Shown: positions 55,045-64,000, numbered from the stretch's first letter. The stretch: 64,000 bases of DNA from Pleomorphomonas sp. (GCA_029976075.1 JARKNW010000071.1:1-64000); one strand, 5' to 3'. Notes: generated by a model from the sequence alone, not told the origin. Program-made: numbers and translations.

Positions 55045-55407
55045 ATGGCGCGCGTTAAGCGGGGCGTCACGTCCCATGCCAAGCACAAGAAGGTTCTAGA
55101 GGCCGCCAAGGGCTATCGGGGCCGTCGCAAGAATACCATCAAGACCGCCAAGGCGGCTGTCGATCGCGCGATGCAATATGCGACGCGTGACCGCCGGGCC
55201 AAGAAGCGCAACTTCCGCGCTCTCTGGATCCAGCGCATCAACGCCGCCGTCCGCGATGTCACCGGTGGCGAGCTGACCTACGCTCGCTTCATCGATCTCC
55301 TGGCCAAGGCCGGGATCGCCATCGACCGCAAGGTGCTGTCGGACCTCGCCATCAGCGAGCCGGCATCGTTTAGGGCCATCGTCGAGAAGGCCCAGGCTGC
55401 CGCCTAA
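55045..55407 (+). CDS. rplT: 50S ribosomal protein L20
   Basis: A 120-aa ribosomal protein that binds 23S rRNA early in assembly. Recognised from [32 protein letters not shown] and [20 protein letters not shown] lies upstream of the ATG. In other bacteria L20 can repress its own operon by binding the leader. Confidence 0.98.
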   Translation: MARVKRGVTSHAKHKKVLEAAKGYRGRRKNTIKTAKAAVDRAMQYATRDRRAKKRNFRALWIQRINAAVRDVTGGELTYARFIDLLAKAGIAIDRKVLSDLAISEPASFRAIVEKAQAAA

Positions 55408-55457
55408 TTCGGCGACAGCGCGGGGCCGATCGCTGATCGGCCGCCCCCGACATCACG

Positions 55458-55495
55458 AGAGCGGCGCGCCGGTCGGTGCGCCGCTCTTTTCGTTT
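55458..55495 (+). terminator. intrinsic terminator after rplT
   Basis: AGAGCGGCGC (55458-55467) pairs with GCGCCGCTCT (55478-55487) with a 10-nt loop, followed by TTTCGTTT. pheS is therefore likely transcribed from its own promoter in the short gap after it. Confidence 0.9.
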
Positions 55496-55560
55496 CCAGG
55501 GGTGCAATCGCCGGTGAGACCGGCTAGAAGCCTGCCATCAGATCCGCCAGGACAAGCGTC

Positions 55561-56643
55561 ATGACCGACATCGAACAGCTCGAAGCCTCCATTCTCGACG
55601 ACATCCACGCCGCCAGCGACGAAACCGCTCTCGAGGGCGTGCGCGTCGCCACCCTTGGCAAGCAGGGTTCGGTGTCGGCGCTGCTCAAAACGCTCGGCGC
55701 CATGAGCCCGGACGAACGGCGAACGCGCGGCGCGGCGATCAATGCGCTGAAGGACCGGGTCGGCCTTGCCATCGCCGATCGCAAGGCCGTTCTGAAGGCT
55801 GCTGCCCTCGATGCCCGCCTGGCGCGAGAGACGGTCGACATCTCGTTGCCGGCCCGCCCGGGACCACTCGCCGAAGGGCGCATCCATCCGGTGAGCCAGG
55901 TGATCGACGAGATCACCGCCATCTTCACCGACATGGGATTCGCGGTGGCCGAGGGCCCGGATATCGAAACGGACCACTACAACTTCACGGCTCTCAATTT
56001 CCCGCCGGACCATCCGGCGCGCGAGATGCACGACACCTTTTTCCTGAAGCCCAAGGAAGACGGGTCCCGCCTGCTTCTCCGCACGCACACTTCGCCGGTG
56101 CAGGTCCGCACCATGGAAAAGCAGAAACCGCCGATCCGCATCATCGCGCCCGGTCGCACCTATCGCTGCGACAGCGACGCCACCCACACGCCGATGTTCC
56201 ATCAGGTGGAAGGCCTCGTCATCGACGAGACGACCCACTTCGGCCATCTCAAATGGGTACTAGAAGAGTTCCTGAAGGCCTTCTTCGAGGTCGATGAGGT
56301 CAAGACGCGCTTCCGTCCCTCCTTCTTCCCATTCACCGAGCCGTCCATGGAAGTCGATGTCGGCTGCCGTCGCTCGGGCTCGGAGATTCGCATCGGCGAA
56401 GGGGATGACTGGCTGGAGATCCTGGGCTGCGGCATGGTGCATCCCAATGTCATCCGCGCCGCCGGCCTCGACCCCGACGTCTATCAGGGCTTTGCCTTCG
56501 GTATGGGCATCGATCGCATCGCCATGCTGAAATACGGCATGCCGGACCTGCGCGCCTTCTTCGATGCCGACGCACGCTGGCTGAAGCACTATGGCTTCCG
56601 TCCGCTCGACCTGCCGAGCCTCTACGGCGGACTGACGGGATAA
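55561..56643 (+). CDS. pheS: phenylalanyl-tRNA synthetase alpha subunit
   Basis: A 360-aa class II catalytic subunit. The N-terminal coiled coil (1-85) binds tRNA; the core has motif-type blocks [44 protein letters not shown] and [14 protein letters not shown] (motif 3 Arg). The ATG at 55561 fits. A GGCGGC/GCCGCC hairpin at 56648-56663 sits between pheS and pheT without a T run, so the two are probably co-transcribed. Confidence 0.98.
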   Translation: MTDIEQLEASILDDIHAASDETALEGVRVATLGKQGSVSALLKTLGAMSPDERRTRGAAINALKDRVGLAIADRKAVLKAAALDARLARETVDISLPARPGPLAEGRIHPVSQVIDEITAIFTDMGFAVAEGPDIETDHYNFTALNFPPDHPAREMHDTFFLKPKEDGSRLLLRTHTSPVQVRTMEKQKPPIRIIAPGRTYRCDSDATHTPMFHQVEGLVIDETTHFGHLKWVLEEFLKAFFEVDEVKTRFRPSFFPFTEPSMEVDVGCRRSGSEIRIGEGDDWLEILGCGMVHPNVIRAAGLDPDVYQGFAFGMGIDRIAMLKYGMPDLRAFFDADARWLKHYGFRPLDLPSLYGGLTG

Positions 56644-56724
56644 TGCAGGCGGCCTTCGCCGCCGCGCTTCCCATCCGCCCTCAGGGCCAAGCCATTCAGA
56701 GTTTCCGATAACGGATTTGCCAAA

Positions 56725-59139
56725 ATGAAGTTCACCCTCAGCTGGCTGAAAGACCATCTCGATACCGATGCTTCGCTCGACGAAGTCGTCGAGGCGCTCA
56801 CCATGGTGGGTCTCGAGGTGGAGGAGGTCTCCGACCCCGCGGCGCCTCTCAAGCCTTTCGTCGTGGCGAAGATCGTCACCGCCGACAAGCACCCCAATGC
56901 CGACAAGCTCAAGCTGCTTTCGGTTGACGCCGGCAAGGGGCCGATACAGGTGGTCTGTGGAGCACCGAATGCACGGGCCGGCCTCAAGGGCGTGTTTGCG
57001 CTGCCGGGCGTCGTCATTCCGGCCACCGGCGATGTGCTTGAGGTCGGTACCATCCGCGGCGTCGAGAGCCGCGGCATGATGTGCTCGGAACGCGAACTCG
57101 GCCTGTCGGACGAACACAACGGCATCATCGAGTTGCCGGAAGATGCCCCTATCGGCATGTCGTTCGCCGACTATCGTGGTGGCGCCGATCCAGTGATCGA
57201 CATTTCCATCACTCCCAACCGCCCCGACTGCCTCGGCGTGCGTGGCATCGCCCGCGACCTCGCAGCGCGCGGCCTCGGCAAGCTGAAGCCCGACACGCTG
57301 GCGCCAGTTGCCGGCGCCTTCCCTTCGCCGGTGCCGATCGCGCTGAAGTTCGACGGTGATGATACGCCCTGCCCGGTGTTCGCCGGGCGCGTGGTGCGCG
57401 GCCTCAAGAACGGCCCATCGCCCAAGTGGCTGCAGGATCGGCTTAAGGCCATCGGCCTTCGTCCGATCTCGGCGCTGGTCGACATCACCAACTACCTGAC
57501 CTTCGATCGGGGGCGGCCCTTGCACGTCTACGATGCGGACAAGCTCAGCGGCACGATATGCGCTCGCCTCGGCAAGGCGGGCGAAAGCCTCCTGGCACTT
57601 GACGGCAAGACCTACGCGGTCGACGACGGCATGTGCGTCATTGCCGATGATGCAGCCGTGCTCGGCCTTGGTGGCGTCATGGGTGGCGAGACCACCGGCT
57701 CGACGGAAGCTACGACATCCGTCCTCATTGAAAGCGCCTATTTCGACCCCGGCCGTACCGCCCGTACCGGCCGCCGGCTTGGCCTCAACTCCGACGCCCG
57801 CTTCCGCTTCGAGCGAGGCATCGACCCCGGGTTCGTCATCGACGGTCTCGAGCTAGCGACGCGAATGGTGATCGACCTCTGCGGCGGCGAAGCGTCCGAG
57901 GTCGTGGTGGCCGGCAAGGAACCCCTTCCGAACAAGGTGATCGAGCTGCCCCTGTCCGAAGTGAAGCGCCTCTCGGGCCTCGAGCTATCGGCCGACGTGA
58001 TCACCGGCACGCTCGAAAAGCTAGGCTTCTCGGTCAAGGGCAGCGGCGACAGCCGATCGGTCGCCGTGCCGTCTTGGCGACCGGACGTCTACGGCAAGGC
58101 CGACCTTGTCGAGGAAGCGGTGCGCATCGTCGGTCTCGATCAGGTGAAGGCGACCGCGCTGCCGCGTCTCGCGTCGGTGTCGCAGAAAGTGCTGACGCCT
58201 CTCCAGGTTCGTACCCGCCGCGCCAAGCGGACGCTGGCGGCACGCGGCCTCGTCGAGGCCGTGACCTGGTCGTTCCTCGCCAAGCCAGTGGCCGTGTTGT
58301 TCGGCGGCGGCGCACCCGAGCTCGAACTTGCCAACCCGATTTCCGCCGACATGAGCGACATGCGGCCGAGCCTGATCCCCGGTCTGGTTGCCGCTGTGAA
58401 GCGTAACGCAGATCGTGGTCTCGCCGATCTCTCGTTGTTCGAGGTCGGTCAGATTTTTGCCGGCGACCGCCCGCAAGATCAGAGCATAGCCGCGACCGCC
58501 GTGCGTGAGGGAACGGCTGGGCTTGCCGGTGCCGGCCGGCATTGGGCAAGCTCTGCGGCCGCCGTGACGGCTTTCGACGCCAAGGCCGATGCGCTGGCGC
58601 TGCTCGACGCGCTCGGTGTCGACATAGCCCGGGTGCAGATTGTGCGTTCGGCGCCAAGCTGGTTCCACCCGGGCCGTTCCGGCAGCATCCAGCTTGGGCC
58701 GCAGACCGTGCTCGCTCACTTCGGCGAGCTGCACCCGGCCGTCATCGAAGCATTGGACGCCGAGGGGCCGATCGTCGCCGCTGAGGTCATTCTCGACCGC
58801 ATTCCCGTCGCCAAGGCGAAAGCCGGGCGCAGCAAGCCCGCTCTCGCGCTCTCCGCCTTCATGCCGGTCAGCCGCGACTTCGCCTTCGTGGTCGATGATG
58901 GTGTCGAAGTGGCCAAGATCATCAAGGCCGTGCAGGGCGCCGACAAGAAGCTGATTGGTGGCGTCGACGTGTTCGACATCTACAAGGGCGAGCATGTGGC
59001 CGCCGGACAGAAGTCGGTGGCCATTGCTGTCACGCTCATGCCGAGCGATCGCACGCTGACCGACGAGGATATCGAGAGGGTCTCCAAAGCGATCGTCGCT
59101 GCCGTGCAGAAGACGACCGGCGCAATCCTGCGTGGATAA
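56725..59139 (+). CDS. pheT: phenylalanyl-tRNA synthetase beta subunit
   Basis: An 804-aa subunit. Order: tRNA-binding (EMAP-like) domain at about 40-150, B3/B4 editing domain at about 210-370 that hydrolyses Tyr-tRNA-Phe, B5 domain, a class II core without catalysis, and a C-terminal ferredoxin-fold anticodon-binding domain (PVSRDFAFVVDDGVEVAKI onward). Length typical. Starts 81 bp after pheS. Confidence 0.98.
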   Translation: MKFTLSWLKDHLDTDASLDEVVEALTMVGLEVEEVSDPAAPLKPFVVAKIVTADKHPNADKLKLLSVDAGKGPIQVVCGAPNARAGLKGVFALPGVVIPATGDVLEVGTIRGVESRGMMCSERELGLSDEHNGIIELPEDAPIGMSFADYRGGADPVIDISITPNRPDCLGVRGIARDLAARGLGKLKPDTLAPVAGAFPSPVPIALKFDGDDTPCPVFAGRVVRGLKNGPSPKWLQDRLKAIGLRPISALVDITNYLTFDRGRPLHVYDADKLSGTICARLGKAGESLLALDGKTYAVDDGMCVIADDAAVLGLGGVMGGETTGSTEATTSVLIESAYFDPGRTARTGRRLGLNSDARFRFERGIDPGFVIDGLELATRMVIDLCGGEASEVVVAGKEPLPNKVIELPLSEVKRLSGLELSADVITGTLEKLGFSVKGSGDSRSVAVPSWRPDVYGKADLVEEAVRIVGLDQVKATALPRLASVSQKVLTPLQVRTRRAKRTLAARGLVEAVTWSFLAKPVAVLFGGGAPELELANPISADMSDMRPSLIPGLVAAVKRNADRGLADLSLFEVGQIFAGDRPQDQSIAATAVREGTAGLAGAGRHWASSAAAVTAFDAKADALALLDALGVDIARVQIVRSAPSWFHPGRSGSIQLGPQTVLAHFGELHPAVIEALDAEGPIVAAEVILDRIPVAKAKAGRSKPALALSAFMPVSRDFAFVVDDGVEVAKIIKAVQGADKKLIGGVDVFDIYKGEHVAAGQKSVAIAVTLMPSDRTLTDEDIERVSKAIVAAVQKTTGAILRG

Positions 59140-59166
59140 TCCATCCCTAAGGATCGCAAGAACGAC

Positions 59167-59196
59167 AAAGGCCGCGGTTTTGCGGCCTTTTTCTTT
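59167..59196. terminator. terminator between pheT and mepA
   Basis: AAAGGCCGC (59167-59175) pairs with GCGGCCTTT (59182-59190), 6-nt loop, followed by TTCTTTC on the plus strand. It ends pheST. Confidence 0.9.
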
Positions 59197-60062
59197 CACT
59201 TCGCCACCAAGACCTGAGCACACTCCGGCGGCAAATCCTTCAGGGTGATTTCCGGCGGCTTGGGCTTGGGTTTGGACGGCTTGGTTGGCTTTGGCGGCGG
59301 CGCGTACCAACTCTGCAACTCGGCACCGCATCCATCGCCAGACGGCGGTTCCGCCTGAGGCTTGCAGCTCGGCGAATTGCGCGGACAGGCGATGCGGACA
59401 TGGAAATGATAATCGTGCCCCCACCAGGGGCGCACCTTGGAAAGCCAGGTCCTGTCGCCGGTCGCCTGTTCGCAGAGCGCTTTCTTGATGGCTCGGTTGA
59501 CGAAGATGCGCTCCACCTCCGGCTGCTTGGCCGTCAGGCGAAGGATGTTGAATTGCTTTTCCGAGAATTTCTTCGCGTCGACGGTGAGCGTGTCGGGAGC
59601 CAGCATCGACACGGCACTTACCTTCTCGCGCTCGTCGTAGGAGAACTCGCGGTTCGGCATCGGCGTCAGCCAGATATCGGCATCGAGGCCGATCTGATGG
59701 CTGGCATGCCCCGTTATCATAGGGCCGCCGCGCGGCTGCGACATGTCACCCACCAGAAGACCGTTCCAGCCGGCAGTTGGCGCCTTGGCTGCCAGATGTT
59801 CCAGGAAGCCGACCAAGGCCGGGTTGCCCCAGTTTCGATTGCGCGACAAACGCATCACCTGCCAGGTCGGACCATTGATCGGCAGAAGCTCGGCCCCTGC
59901 GAGACAACCTCTGGCGTAGGTGCCGATGGAGCGGGCAGCCAGCGGAGCAGGTTCGGTCACGGCACCGAACAACTGCTTGGCGGGCGTTTCGGCCGCGGCT
60001 GGCAAAGCGGTTGCGAGAAGAAAGAGGGCGGCAAGTCGACAGAACATGGGACAGTCCGGCAT
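59196..60062 (-). CDS. mepA: penicillin-insensitive murein endopeptidase MepA
   Basis: A periplasmic LAS-type zinc endopeptidase of about 288 aa that cuts D-Ala-mDAP cross-links. The signal peptide is CRLAALFLLATALPAAAET. Metal-binding blocks are TGHASHQIGLDADIWL (His and Asp ligands) and WGHDYHFHVRIAC (His ligands), as in E. coli MepA. The C-terminal tail is proline/lysine-rich with extra cysteines. The start at 60062 is chosen for a better ribosome site; ATGs at 60047 and 60077 are possible. A consensus CtrA box lies just upstream at 60094-60109, suggesting cell-cycle control. Confidence 0.95.
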   Translation of the reverse strand: MPDCPMFCRLAALFLLATALPAAAETPAKQLFGAVTEPAPLAARSIGTYARGCLAGAELLPINGPTWQVMRLSRNRNWGNPALVGFLEHLAAKAPTAGWNGLLVGDMSQPRGGPMITGHASHQIGLDADIWLTPMPNREFSYDEREKVSAVSMLAPDTLTVDAKKFSEKQFNILRLTAKQPEVERIFVNRAIKKALCEQATGDRTWLSKVRPWWGHDYHFHVRIACPRNSPSCKPQAEPPSGDGCGAELQSWYAPPPKPTKPSKPKPKPPEITLKDLPPECAQVLVAK

Positions 60063-60093
60063 CGTTGACTCGCGCATGCTGCGCCTTGCCGGA

Positions 60094-60109
60094 TTAACCA
60101 GAGATTAAC
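60094..60109. promoter_or_regulatory. CtrA box upstream of mepA
   Basis: TTAACCAGAGATTAAC fits the consensus TTAA-N7-TTAAC exactly. It lies about 32 bp upstream of the mepA start, where CtrA binding would affect transcription. CtrA is the alphaproteobacterial cell-cycle master regulator. Confidence 0.65.
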
Positions 60110-60171
60110 CAGCCCGGAAGATCCACCGGCATTTTTGCCGCCGCTCTTTGGAAGGAAGTACAGGTCAGCGC

Positions 60172-62046
60172 CTAGTCGTGGATTGACGAACGCAACCGCA
60201 GTACCGGCAGCGAACCGGTCACGTCTAGACCGGAGGGCCTGGACGAGAACACCATCCCAGCCGGTCCAGAGGCAACTTCGGCAAGCCAGGGCGGACGCAC
60301 GCCCTCGATCAGGCGGGCCGCCAGTCCCTGCGGTGCCCGTTGGGCCATTTGCCGCAGCTCGGCGTCGCCCGAACAGGTCGCCAGGTAGGTGGCGCCGGTT
60401 GCGCGGAACGCAGCCTCCGGGTCGGCACCGGTGAAGACGGCATCCACCGCCAGGATGCCGTGGGCATCACGATGATAGGGGGCCGCCAGCACGCCGTGCG
60501 GGGTGGCTTCGAGCAAGAAGGAACCAAAGTTGGAGGTGGCGACAACCAGCCCCGGAGCACGAGCACCGAGCACATCGCCAAAGAAGGCACGGCAGTCGGC
60601 CATCGTGGCATCGTTCGCGGCATTGACGTCGGTACGCGCGGCAAGCCTATCGATGACCGCTGACGGGAGCGCCCACAGGACCGGAACGGCGAAGAGCCAT
60701 GTCCAGCGCCGGGCGACCGAGCGCGCATCATCTTGCCCAGCGGTTGCCTTGATGACCAAGGCGGCACTGATGCCAATGGAAGCCGAGGCGACGATCTGAG
60801 CCCCAACCAGAGCCCGCAGCTGCATCACGCCCAGCAATACCGAACCACCGAGAATGGAAAGAACAATGGCAAAGGCCGGACAGTCGGCTTTTGGCATCCT
60901 CCAAAGCGCCAGAGTGCCCAGCACAATGGCGACGAATGGCGCGATATAGAGCGGAGGCACCAGCTTGGGTTGCCCTTGCAGGGTCGCAAGGAGGCCCTGC
61001 GCTTCGGACACTTGATCGAGCCAGATCGCTCGGATCGCCGGGTCGACGCCGCCATAGGGCCCAGCGAGGCAAGTCGGGAACAGGACTGCGGCGATTGCCA
61101 CGAGGATCGAGGCAATGGCGATCAAGGCGCCACCGCGCATCAACAGGCCAGGAACGCCATCGCCATGACCGCGCGAAGTGGCGGCCAACGCAACGACAGC
61201 ACTGCCACCAACAAGGGTCGGGACGAGATAGGCAAAGGAGAGGGCGTCACAGGCCGGCACCAGCCAGCGCGAAGGCGGAAGGGTCGTGATGGCAACCAGC
61301 AGCGTACCGGCCATCAAGGCGCCGGTGAAGAGCATGAGGCCACGGCGCCAGCGATCGGCATCGATAGTCCAGGCGATCGCAAGGCCCAGAATGGCCAGAA
61401 GAACGGACAGCAGCGTCTCCATGCCGACGGCAAGGCTGGCCGCAGCCGCCAAACCGGCAACCAGGGGCCAGCGGCGCGCACCATCGGCCCGAACCAGTCC
61501 CATCAGCATGCAGGCAATCAGAACGGCCTGGACGTTATGATGATCGAGATCGCCGGGCTGAAAGACACCCTTCACCTGCGGTGACAGGAAGATCATCAGC
61601 AGCGTTATGAATCGCGCAATGTCGCCCCCAAAACGCCCGGCTGCCGAGGCGAGCGCATAGGCGAAAGGAACGATCAGCAGTACCGGCCACAGGTTGGCGG
61701 CGAACAGCTCCGCGCCTGCCCGGCCGAAGAAAGGACTTGCGGCCAGAATAATGGCTGCAATCGGCAAATCCACGAGACGCGACCAATGCATCAACACGCC
61801 ATCGGGAGGGTCAAGCCGGTACTGGGTGAGGTCGAACCAACCCTGACCGGCCAAGAGATCGCGCACCTCGACAAGGCGCATCATGGAATCGGGATCACCC
61901 CATCGCGGGCCGAGATCGCCCAGCCGATTGATCACGACGAGCGCAACGACCAGCACCCCCAACGCCGCGGCGAAGCAAAGGCGGGCACGCACGCCGGGGC
62001 AGAGAATAACGAGAGGGGCGTCAAGGACGCCTTGTTTGGAATTCAT
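60172..62046 (-). CDS. STT3-like GT-C membrane glycosyltransferase (putative)
   Basis: A 624-aa inner-membrane protein with about 12 helices followed by a roughly 120-residue soluble C-terminal part. Near residues 45-85 an acidic loop DPDSMMRLVEVRDLL and the segment DPPDGVLMHWSRLVD recall the first periplasmic loop of STT3/PglB-type oligosaccharyltransferases and ArnT-type GT-C enzymes; QPGDLDHHNVQ near 160 is another STT3-like block. These transfer polyprenyl-linked sugars in the periplasm. Acceptor unknown. The start at 62046 is preferred over the in-frame ATG at 62085. It is divergent from the GtrB-like gene, with a CtrA-like box between. Confidence 0.7.
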   Translation of the reverse strand: MNSKQGVLDAPLVILCPGVRARLCFAAALGVLVVALVVINRLGDLGPRWGDPDSMMRLVEVRDLLAGQGWFDLTQYRLDPPDGVLMHWSRLVDLPIAAIILAASPFFGRAGAELFAANLWPVLLIVPFAYALASAAGRFGGDIARFITLLMIFLSPQVKGVFQPGDLDHHNVQAVLIACMLMGLVRADGARRWPLVAGLAAAASLAVGMETLLSVLLAILGLAIAWTIDADRWRRGLMLFTGALMAGTLLVAITTLPPSRWLVPACDALSFAYLVPTLVGGSAVVALAATSRGHGDGVPGLLMRGGALIAIASILVAIAAVLFPTCLAGPYGGVDPAIRAIWLDQVSEAQGLLATLQGQPKLVPPLYIAPFVAIVLGTLALWRMPKADCPAFAIVLSILGGSVLLGVMQLRALVGAQIVASASIGISAALVIKATAGQDDARSVARRWTWLFAVPVLWALPSAVIDRLAARTDVNAANDATMADCRAFFGDVLGARAPGLVVATSNFGSFLLEATPHGVLAAPYHRDAHGILAVDAVFTGADPEAAFRATGATYLATCSGDAELRQMAQRAPQGLAARLIEGVRPPWLAEVASGPAGMVFSSRPSGLDVTGSLPVLRLRSSIHD

Positions 62047-62098
62047 TGACCAAAGCCGACGACAGGACGTGGGAAAGCCGGGCACACACGAAGCGTCG

Positions 62099-62114
62099 TT
62101 AGCTTTGCCTTAAC
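62099..62114. promoter_or_regulatory. near-consensus CtrA box between GT-C and GtrB-like genes
   Basis: TTAGCTTTGCCTTAAC matches TTAA-N7-TTAAC with one mismatch. It lies in the 123-bp divergent promoter region. Together with the box at 60094 it suggests common cell-cycle control of this locus. Confidence 0.5.
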
Positions 62115-62169
62115 ACGATGGATAAAAGGTAAAGGCGGCGCACCGTCGACCGCGGTCCGCATCCTTCGG

Positions 62170-63243
62170 ATGGCTTCAATGACCGCAAGCGAGAATGCAA
62201 TGGACGCCGCGCCTGCCTTCCCCGGCCTCGATATCGCCGTGGTCCTGCCCTGCTACAACGAAGGGGCGACGATCGGCGCCGTTGTCCGGGGTTTCCGGAA
62301 GGCGCTGCCCGACGCACGGATCTGCGTGTTCGACAACAACTCTTCCGACCGTACGGCCGTCGAGGCATGCGTCGCAGGTGCCGAGGTGATCCGCGAGGGA
62401 CGGCAGGGAAAGGGCCACGTCGTCCGTCGCATGTTCGCCGACATAGACGCCGACGTTTATGTCATGGCCGATGGCGACGGTACCTATGATCCACAGGATG
62501 CTGTCGATCTCGTGCGGGCATTGGTTACCGAGCGTGCGGACATGGCGGTCGGCGTCCGCCGAAACGTCACCGTCGACGCAGGCCGTTCCGGACATGCCTT
62601 CGGCAACCGTCTGTTCAACGGCCTCTATCGGCGCCTGTTCGGGCCGGATTTCACCGACGTGTTCTCCGGCTATCGTGCGTTCACGCGACGCTTCGTCAAG
62701 AGCTTCCCAGCCATCTCCCATGGCTTCGAGATCGAGACGGAGATGGCCGTGCATGCCGGCCAGCTTCACATTCCGACCATCGAACTCCCTCTCGATTACG
62801 GGCGTCGCGTCGAGGGCGCACCATCCAAGTTGCGCACCTTCCGCGACGGGTTCCGCATTCTGATGATGTTCGCCATGTTGGTGAAGGAAACCCGACCCAG
62901 CCTGTTCTTCGGTGCTTTCTCGGGCCTGTTCGCACTGGCCTCTGTGGGCTTTGCCTTGCCCGTCTTTGCGACCTACGTCGAAACAGGCCTTGTTCCGCGC
63001 CTGCCGACGGCTGTTCTGTCGACCGGCCTGATGATCCTCGCCGCGCTGCTGGCGACCGCCGGCCTCGTGCTCGACAGTCTGGCTCGCTCGCGAGTGGAGC
63101 AAAAGCGCATCCTCTATCTCTCCATTCCGGCGCTGAAGCGTCCCGATGAGGCAAGGAACGGAGAGACAGCGGCAAATCTCGCGGCGTTACGCAACCTCTT
63201 GGGGCAACTGGGCAGCCAATCCGACAGCCGCAGGACTGGATGA
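62170..63243 (+). CDS. GtrB/dolichol-phosphate-mannosyl-like GT2 glycosyltransferase
   Basis: A 357-aa membrane-anchored inverting GT2 enzyme. The GT-A domain starts VVLPCYNEGATIGAVV; the metal-binding DGDGTYDPQD lies near 99; FSGYRAFTRRFVK near 165 is typical of GtrB/DPM1. Two C-terminal membrane helices follow (about 255-275 and 275-305). GtrB makes polyprenyl-phosphate-glucose or similar, which GtrA flips and a GT-C enzyme uses; all three types are adjacent here. gtrA overlaps its stop by 4 nt (ATGA). The ATG at 62170 has a weak ribosome site; one at 62200 is an alternative. Confidence 0.9.
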   Translation: MASMTASENAMDAAPAFPGLDIAVVLPCYNEGATIGAVVRGFRKALPDARICVFDNNSSDRTAVEACVAGAEVIREGRQGKGHVVRRMFADIDADVYVMADGDGTYDPQDAVDLVRALVTERADMAVGVRRNVTVDAGRSGHAFGNRLFNGLYRRLFGPDFTDVFSGYRAFTRRFVKSFPAISHGFEIETEMAVHAGQLHIPTIELPLDYGRRVEGAPSKLRTFRDGFRILMMFAMLVKETRPSLFFGAFSGLFALASVGFALPVFATYVETGLVPRLPTAVLSTGLMILAALLATAGLVLDSLARSRVEQKRILYLSIPALKRPDEARNGETAANLAALRNLLGQLGSQSDSRRTG

Positions 63244-63644
63244 TGGTGGCGCTTGCCCGGCGGCTCGGTGGCTTTGCGGTTGCCGGCTTCAGTGGTTTCT
63301 TCGTCGACGCCGGCCTCACCGAGACACTGGCCAGCTTCGGCCTAAGCCCCTACATCGGCCGCATGTTCGCAGTGGCCATCGCCATCGGTGTGACCTACAC
63401 AATCAACCGCAACCTCACCTGGAGGGAGCGGCGCGCGCCGGTCCCAGGGCGTCGGACGCGGTATTTTGCGGTATCGATCGTTTCGATCGCCGCCAACTAC
63501 CTGACATTCGCCGCAGCCCTCATGGTCTTGCCCGGCCTTCGCCCCGTTGTCGCCGTGGCAGCCGGCACAGGCGTCGGCATGGTGATGAACTACGTCGGCT
63601 ATTCACGCCTGGTCTTCAAAGAAAATAAAGATCAGGCAGTGTAA
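63240..63644 (+). CDS. gtrA: GtrA-family membrane protein
   Basis: A 134-aa inner-membrane protein with four helices, the GtrA/DPMS family. Recognised from RLGGFAVAGFSGFFVDAGL, YTINRNLTWRER and the final helix ending NYVGYSRLVFKE. GtrA flips polyprenyl-phosphate-sugar made by GtrB. It overlaps the GtrB-like gene by 4 nt and, at its 3' end, the converging olsB-type gene by 13 bp. Confidence 0.92.
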   Translation: MMVALARRLGGFAVAGFSGFFVDAGLTETLASFGLSPYIGRMFAVAIAIGVTYTINRNLTWRERRAPVPGRRTRYFAVSIVSIAANYLTFAAALMVLPGLRPVVAVAAGTGVGMVMNYVGYSRLVFKENKDQAV

Positions 63645-64000
63645 CGGCTGGCGTCGGCACCGTAATACTTGACGTAGCGCTCGGAGATGCGGTCGACCGG
63701 CAGCACGATCATAACGTCTGTGGTGCCGAAGGGGCGGTCTACCACGGCGCCGCGCCCAATCATGGCACCCAGGCGAAGGTAGCCCTTGATGAGCGGCGGC
63801 ATGCCGGCCAGCGCAGCGCGCATGTCCACCGCCTCGATGGGAAGCCGGTTCATGGCGACAGCCCGGTCCGGACGCGCTTCCACCTGCCAGTCACCATTGG
63901 CCGACGCATGGTGATGCAGGAACGACAGCGGCAGCGCGAGCGCCTCAGGATCGGTGCCCTCGAAGGAAGCACAGCCGATCATGGCGTCGATGCCGTGGTT
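63632..64000 (-). CDS. OlsB-like ornithine acyltransferase, partial (3' end)
   Basis: The C-terminal 122 codons of a gene that continues past the right edge; the frame is open to 64000, so the ATG at 63982 is internal. The sequence (MIGCASFEGTDP, PPLIKGYLRLGAMIGRG, FGTTDVMIVLPVDRISERY) matches the GNAT-fold acyltransferase OlsB, which uses acyl-ACP to make lyso-ornithine lipid, a phosphate-free membrane lipid common in rhizobia. Its 3' end overlaps gtrA by 13 bp. Confidence 0.85.
   Translation of the reverse strand, partial: NHGIDAMIGCASFEGTDPEALALPLSFLHHHASANGDWQVEARPDRAVAMNRLPIEAVDMRAALAGMPPLIKGYLRLGAMIGRGAVVDRPFGTTDVMIVLPVDRISERYVKYYGADASRYTA

Noticed and set aside
56260-59424. Long minus-strand frames opposite pheS/pheT (421 and 467 aa)
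   Set aside because: Both lie opposite intact essential genes and lack recognisable domains.

Overview
The window is a stretch of chromosome from a G+C-rich alphaproteobacterium, most likely a member of Hyphomicrobiales (Rhizobiales). The evidence is the gene order mutS, glnD, murJ, trpS, uspA-type, nfuA; a partial ornithine-lipid acyltransferase (olsB type) at the right edge; two CtrA-type boxes (TTAA-N7-TTAAC); a stand-alone TadD-like lipoprotein; and clear alphaproteobacterial versions of the housekeeping proteins. I cannot name the genus. No rRNA, tRNA or CRISPR array is visible.

Layout. 1-1219: an IS110-family insertion sequence whose non-coding end could encode a bridge RNA. 1220-3500: two LacI-type operators and a ThuA-like / Gfo-Idh-MocA pair. 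3655-8791 (minus): pta and ackA, then an M17 aminopeptidase. 8958-10264: TadD-like lipoprotein and a cupin. 10294-12540 (minus): a CodA-like deaminase and a LysR regulator. 12703-22797: a polysaccharide locus with a Wzy-like polymerase, a Wzx-like flippase, a GumC/Wzz-like co-polymerase carrying a degenerate kinase domain, a WecG-type transferase and three GT4 transferases. 22959-27998: an EamA transporter, lytic transglycosylase, HrpB helicase and a small secreted protein. 28102-32102 (minus): sulfate importer sbp-cysT-cysW-cysA. 32352-37735 (minus): two coupled genes with four diverged TPR plus GT-B-like modules.

37844-49165 (plus) is mostly core genes: a LOG-family gene, mutS, glnD, murJ, trpS, a Usp protein, nfuA and a RutE-like reductase. 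49237-53614 holds nth, ada, gpmA, dapB and an alpha/beta hydrolase. 53939-59139 is the translation cluster infC, rpmI, rplT, pheS, pheT; infC appears to start at ATT. 59196-63644 holds mepA, an STT3-like GT-C membrane protein, a GtrB-like GT2 and GtrA, with two candidate CtrA boxes. The olsB-type gene runs off the right edge.

How the genes work together. Wzy, Wzx, GumC-like and the transferases form one export-and-polymerisation route for a cell-surface polysaccharide. The four-gene Sbp/CysTWA system is a complete sulfate importer. AckA and Pta interconvert acetate and acetyl-CoA. The most unusual items are the multi-module TPR/GT-B-like pair, the GumC protein that has lost its kinase P-loop, the IS110 non-coding end, the paired operators upstream of the ThuA-like gene, the CodA homologue with a changed specificity residue, and the CtrA boxes near mepA and the GT-C / GtrB-GtrA genes.
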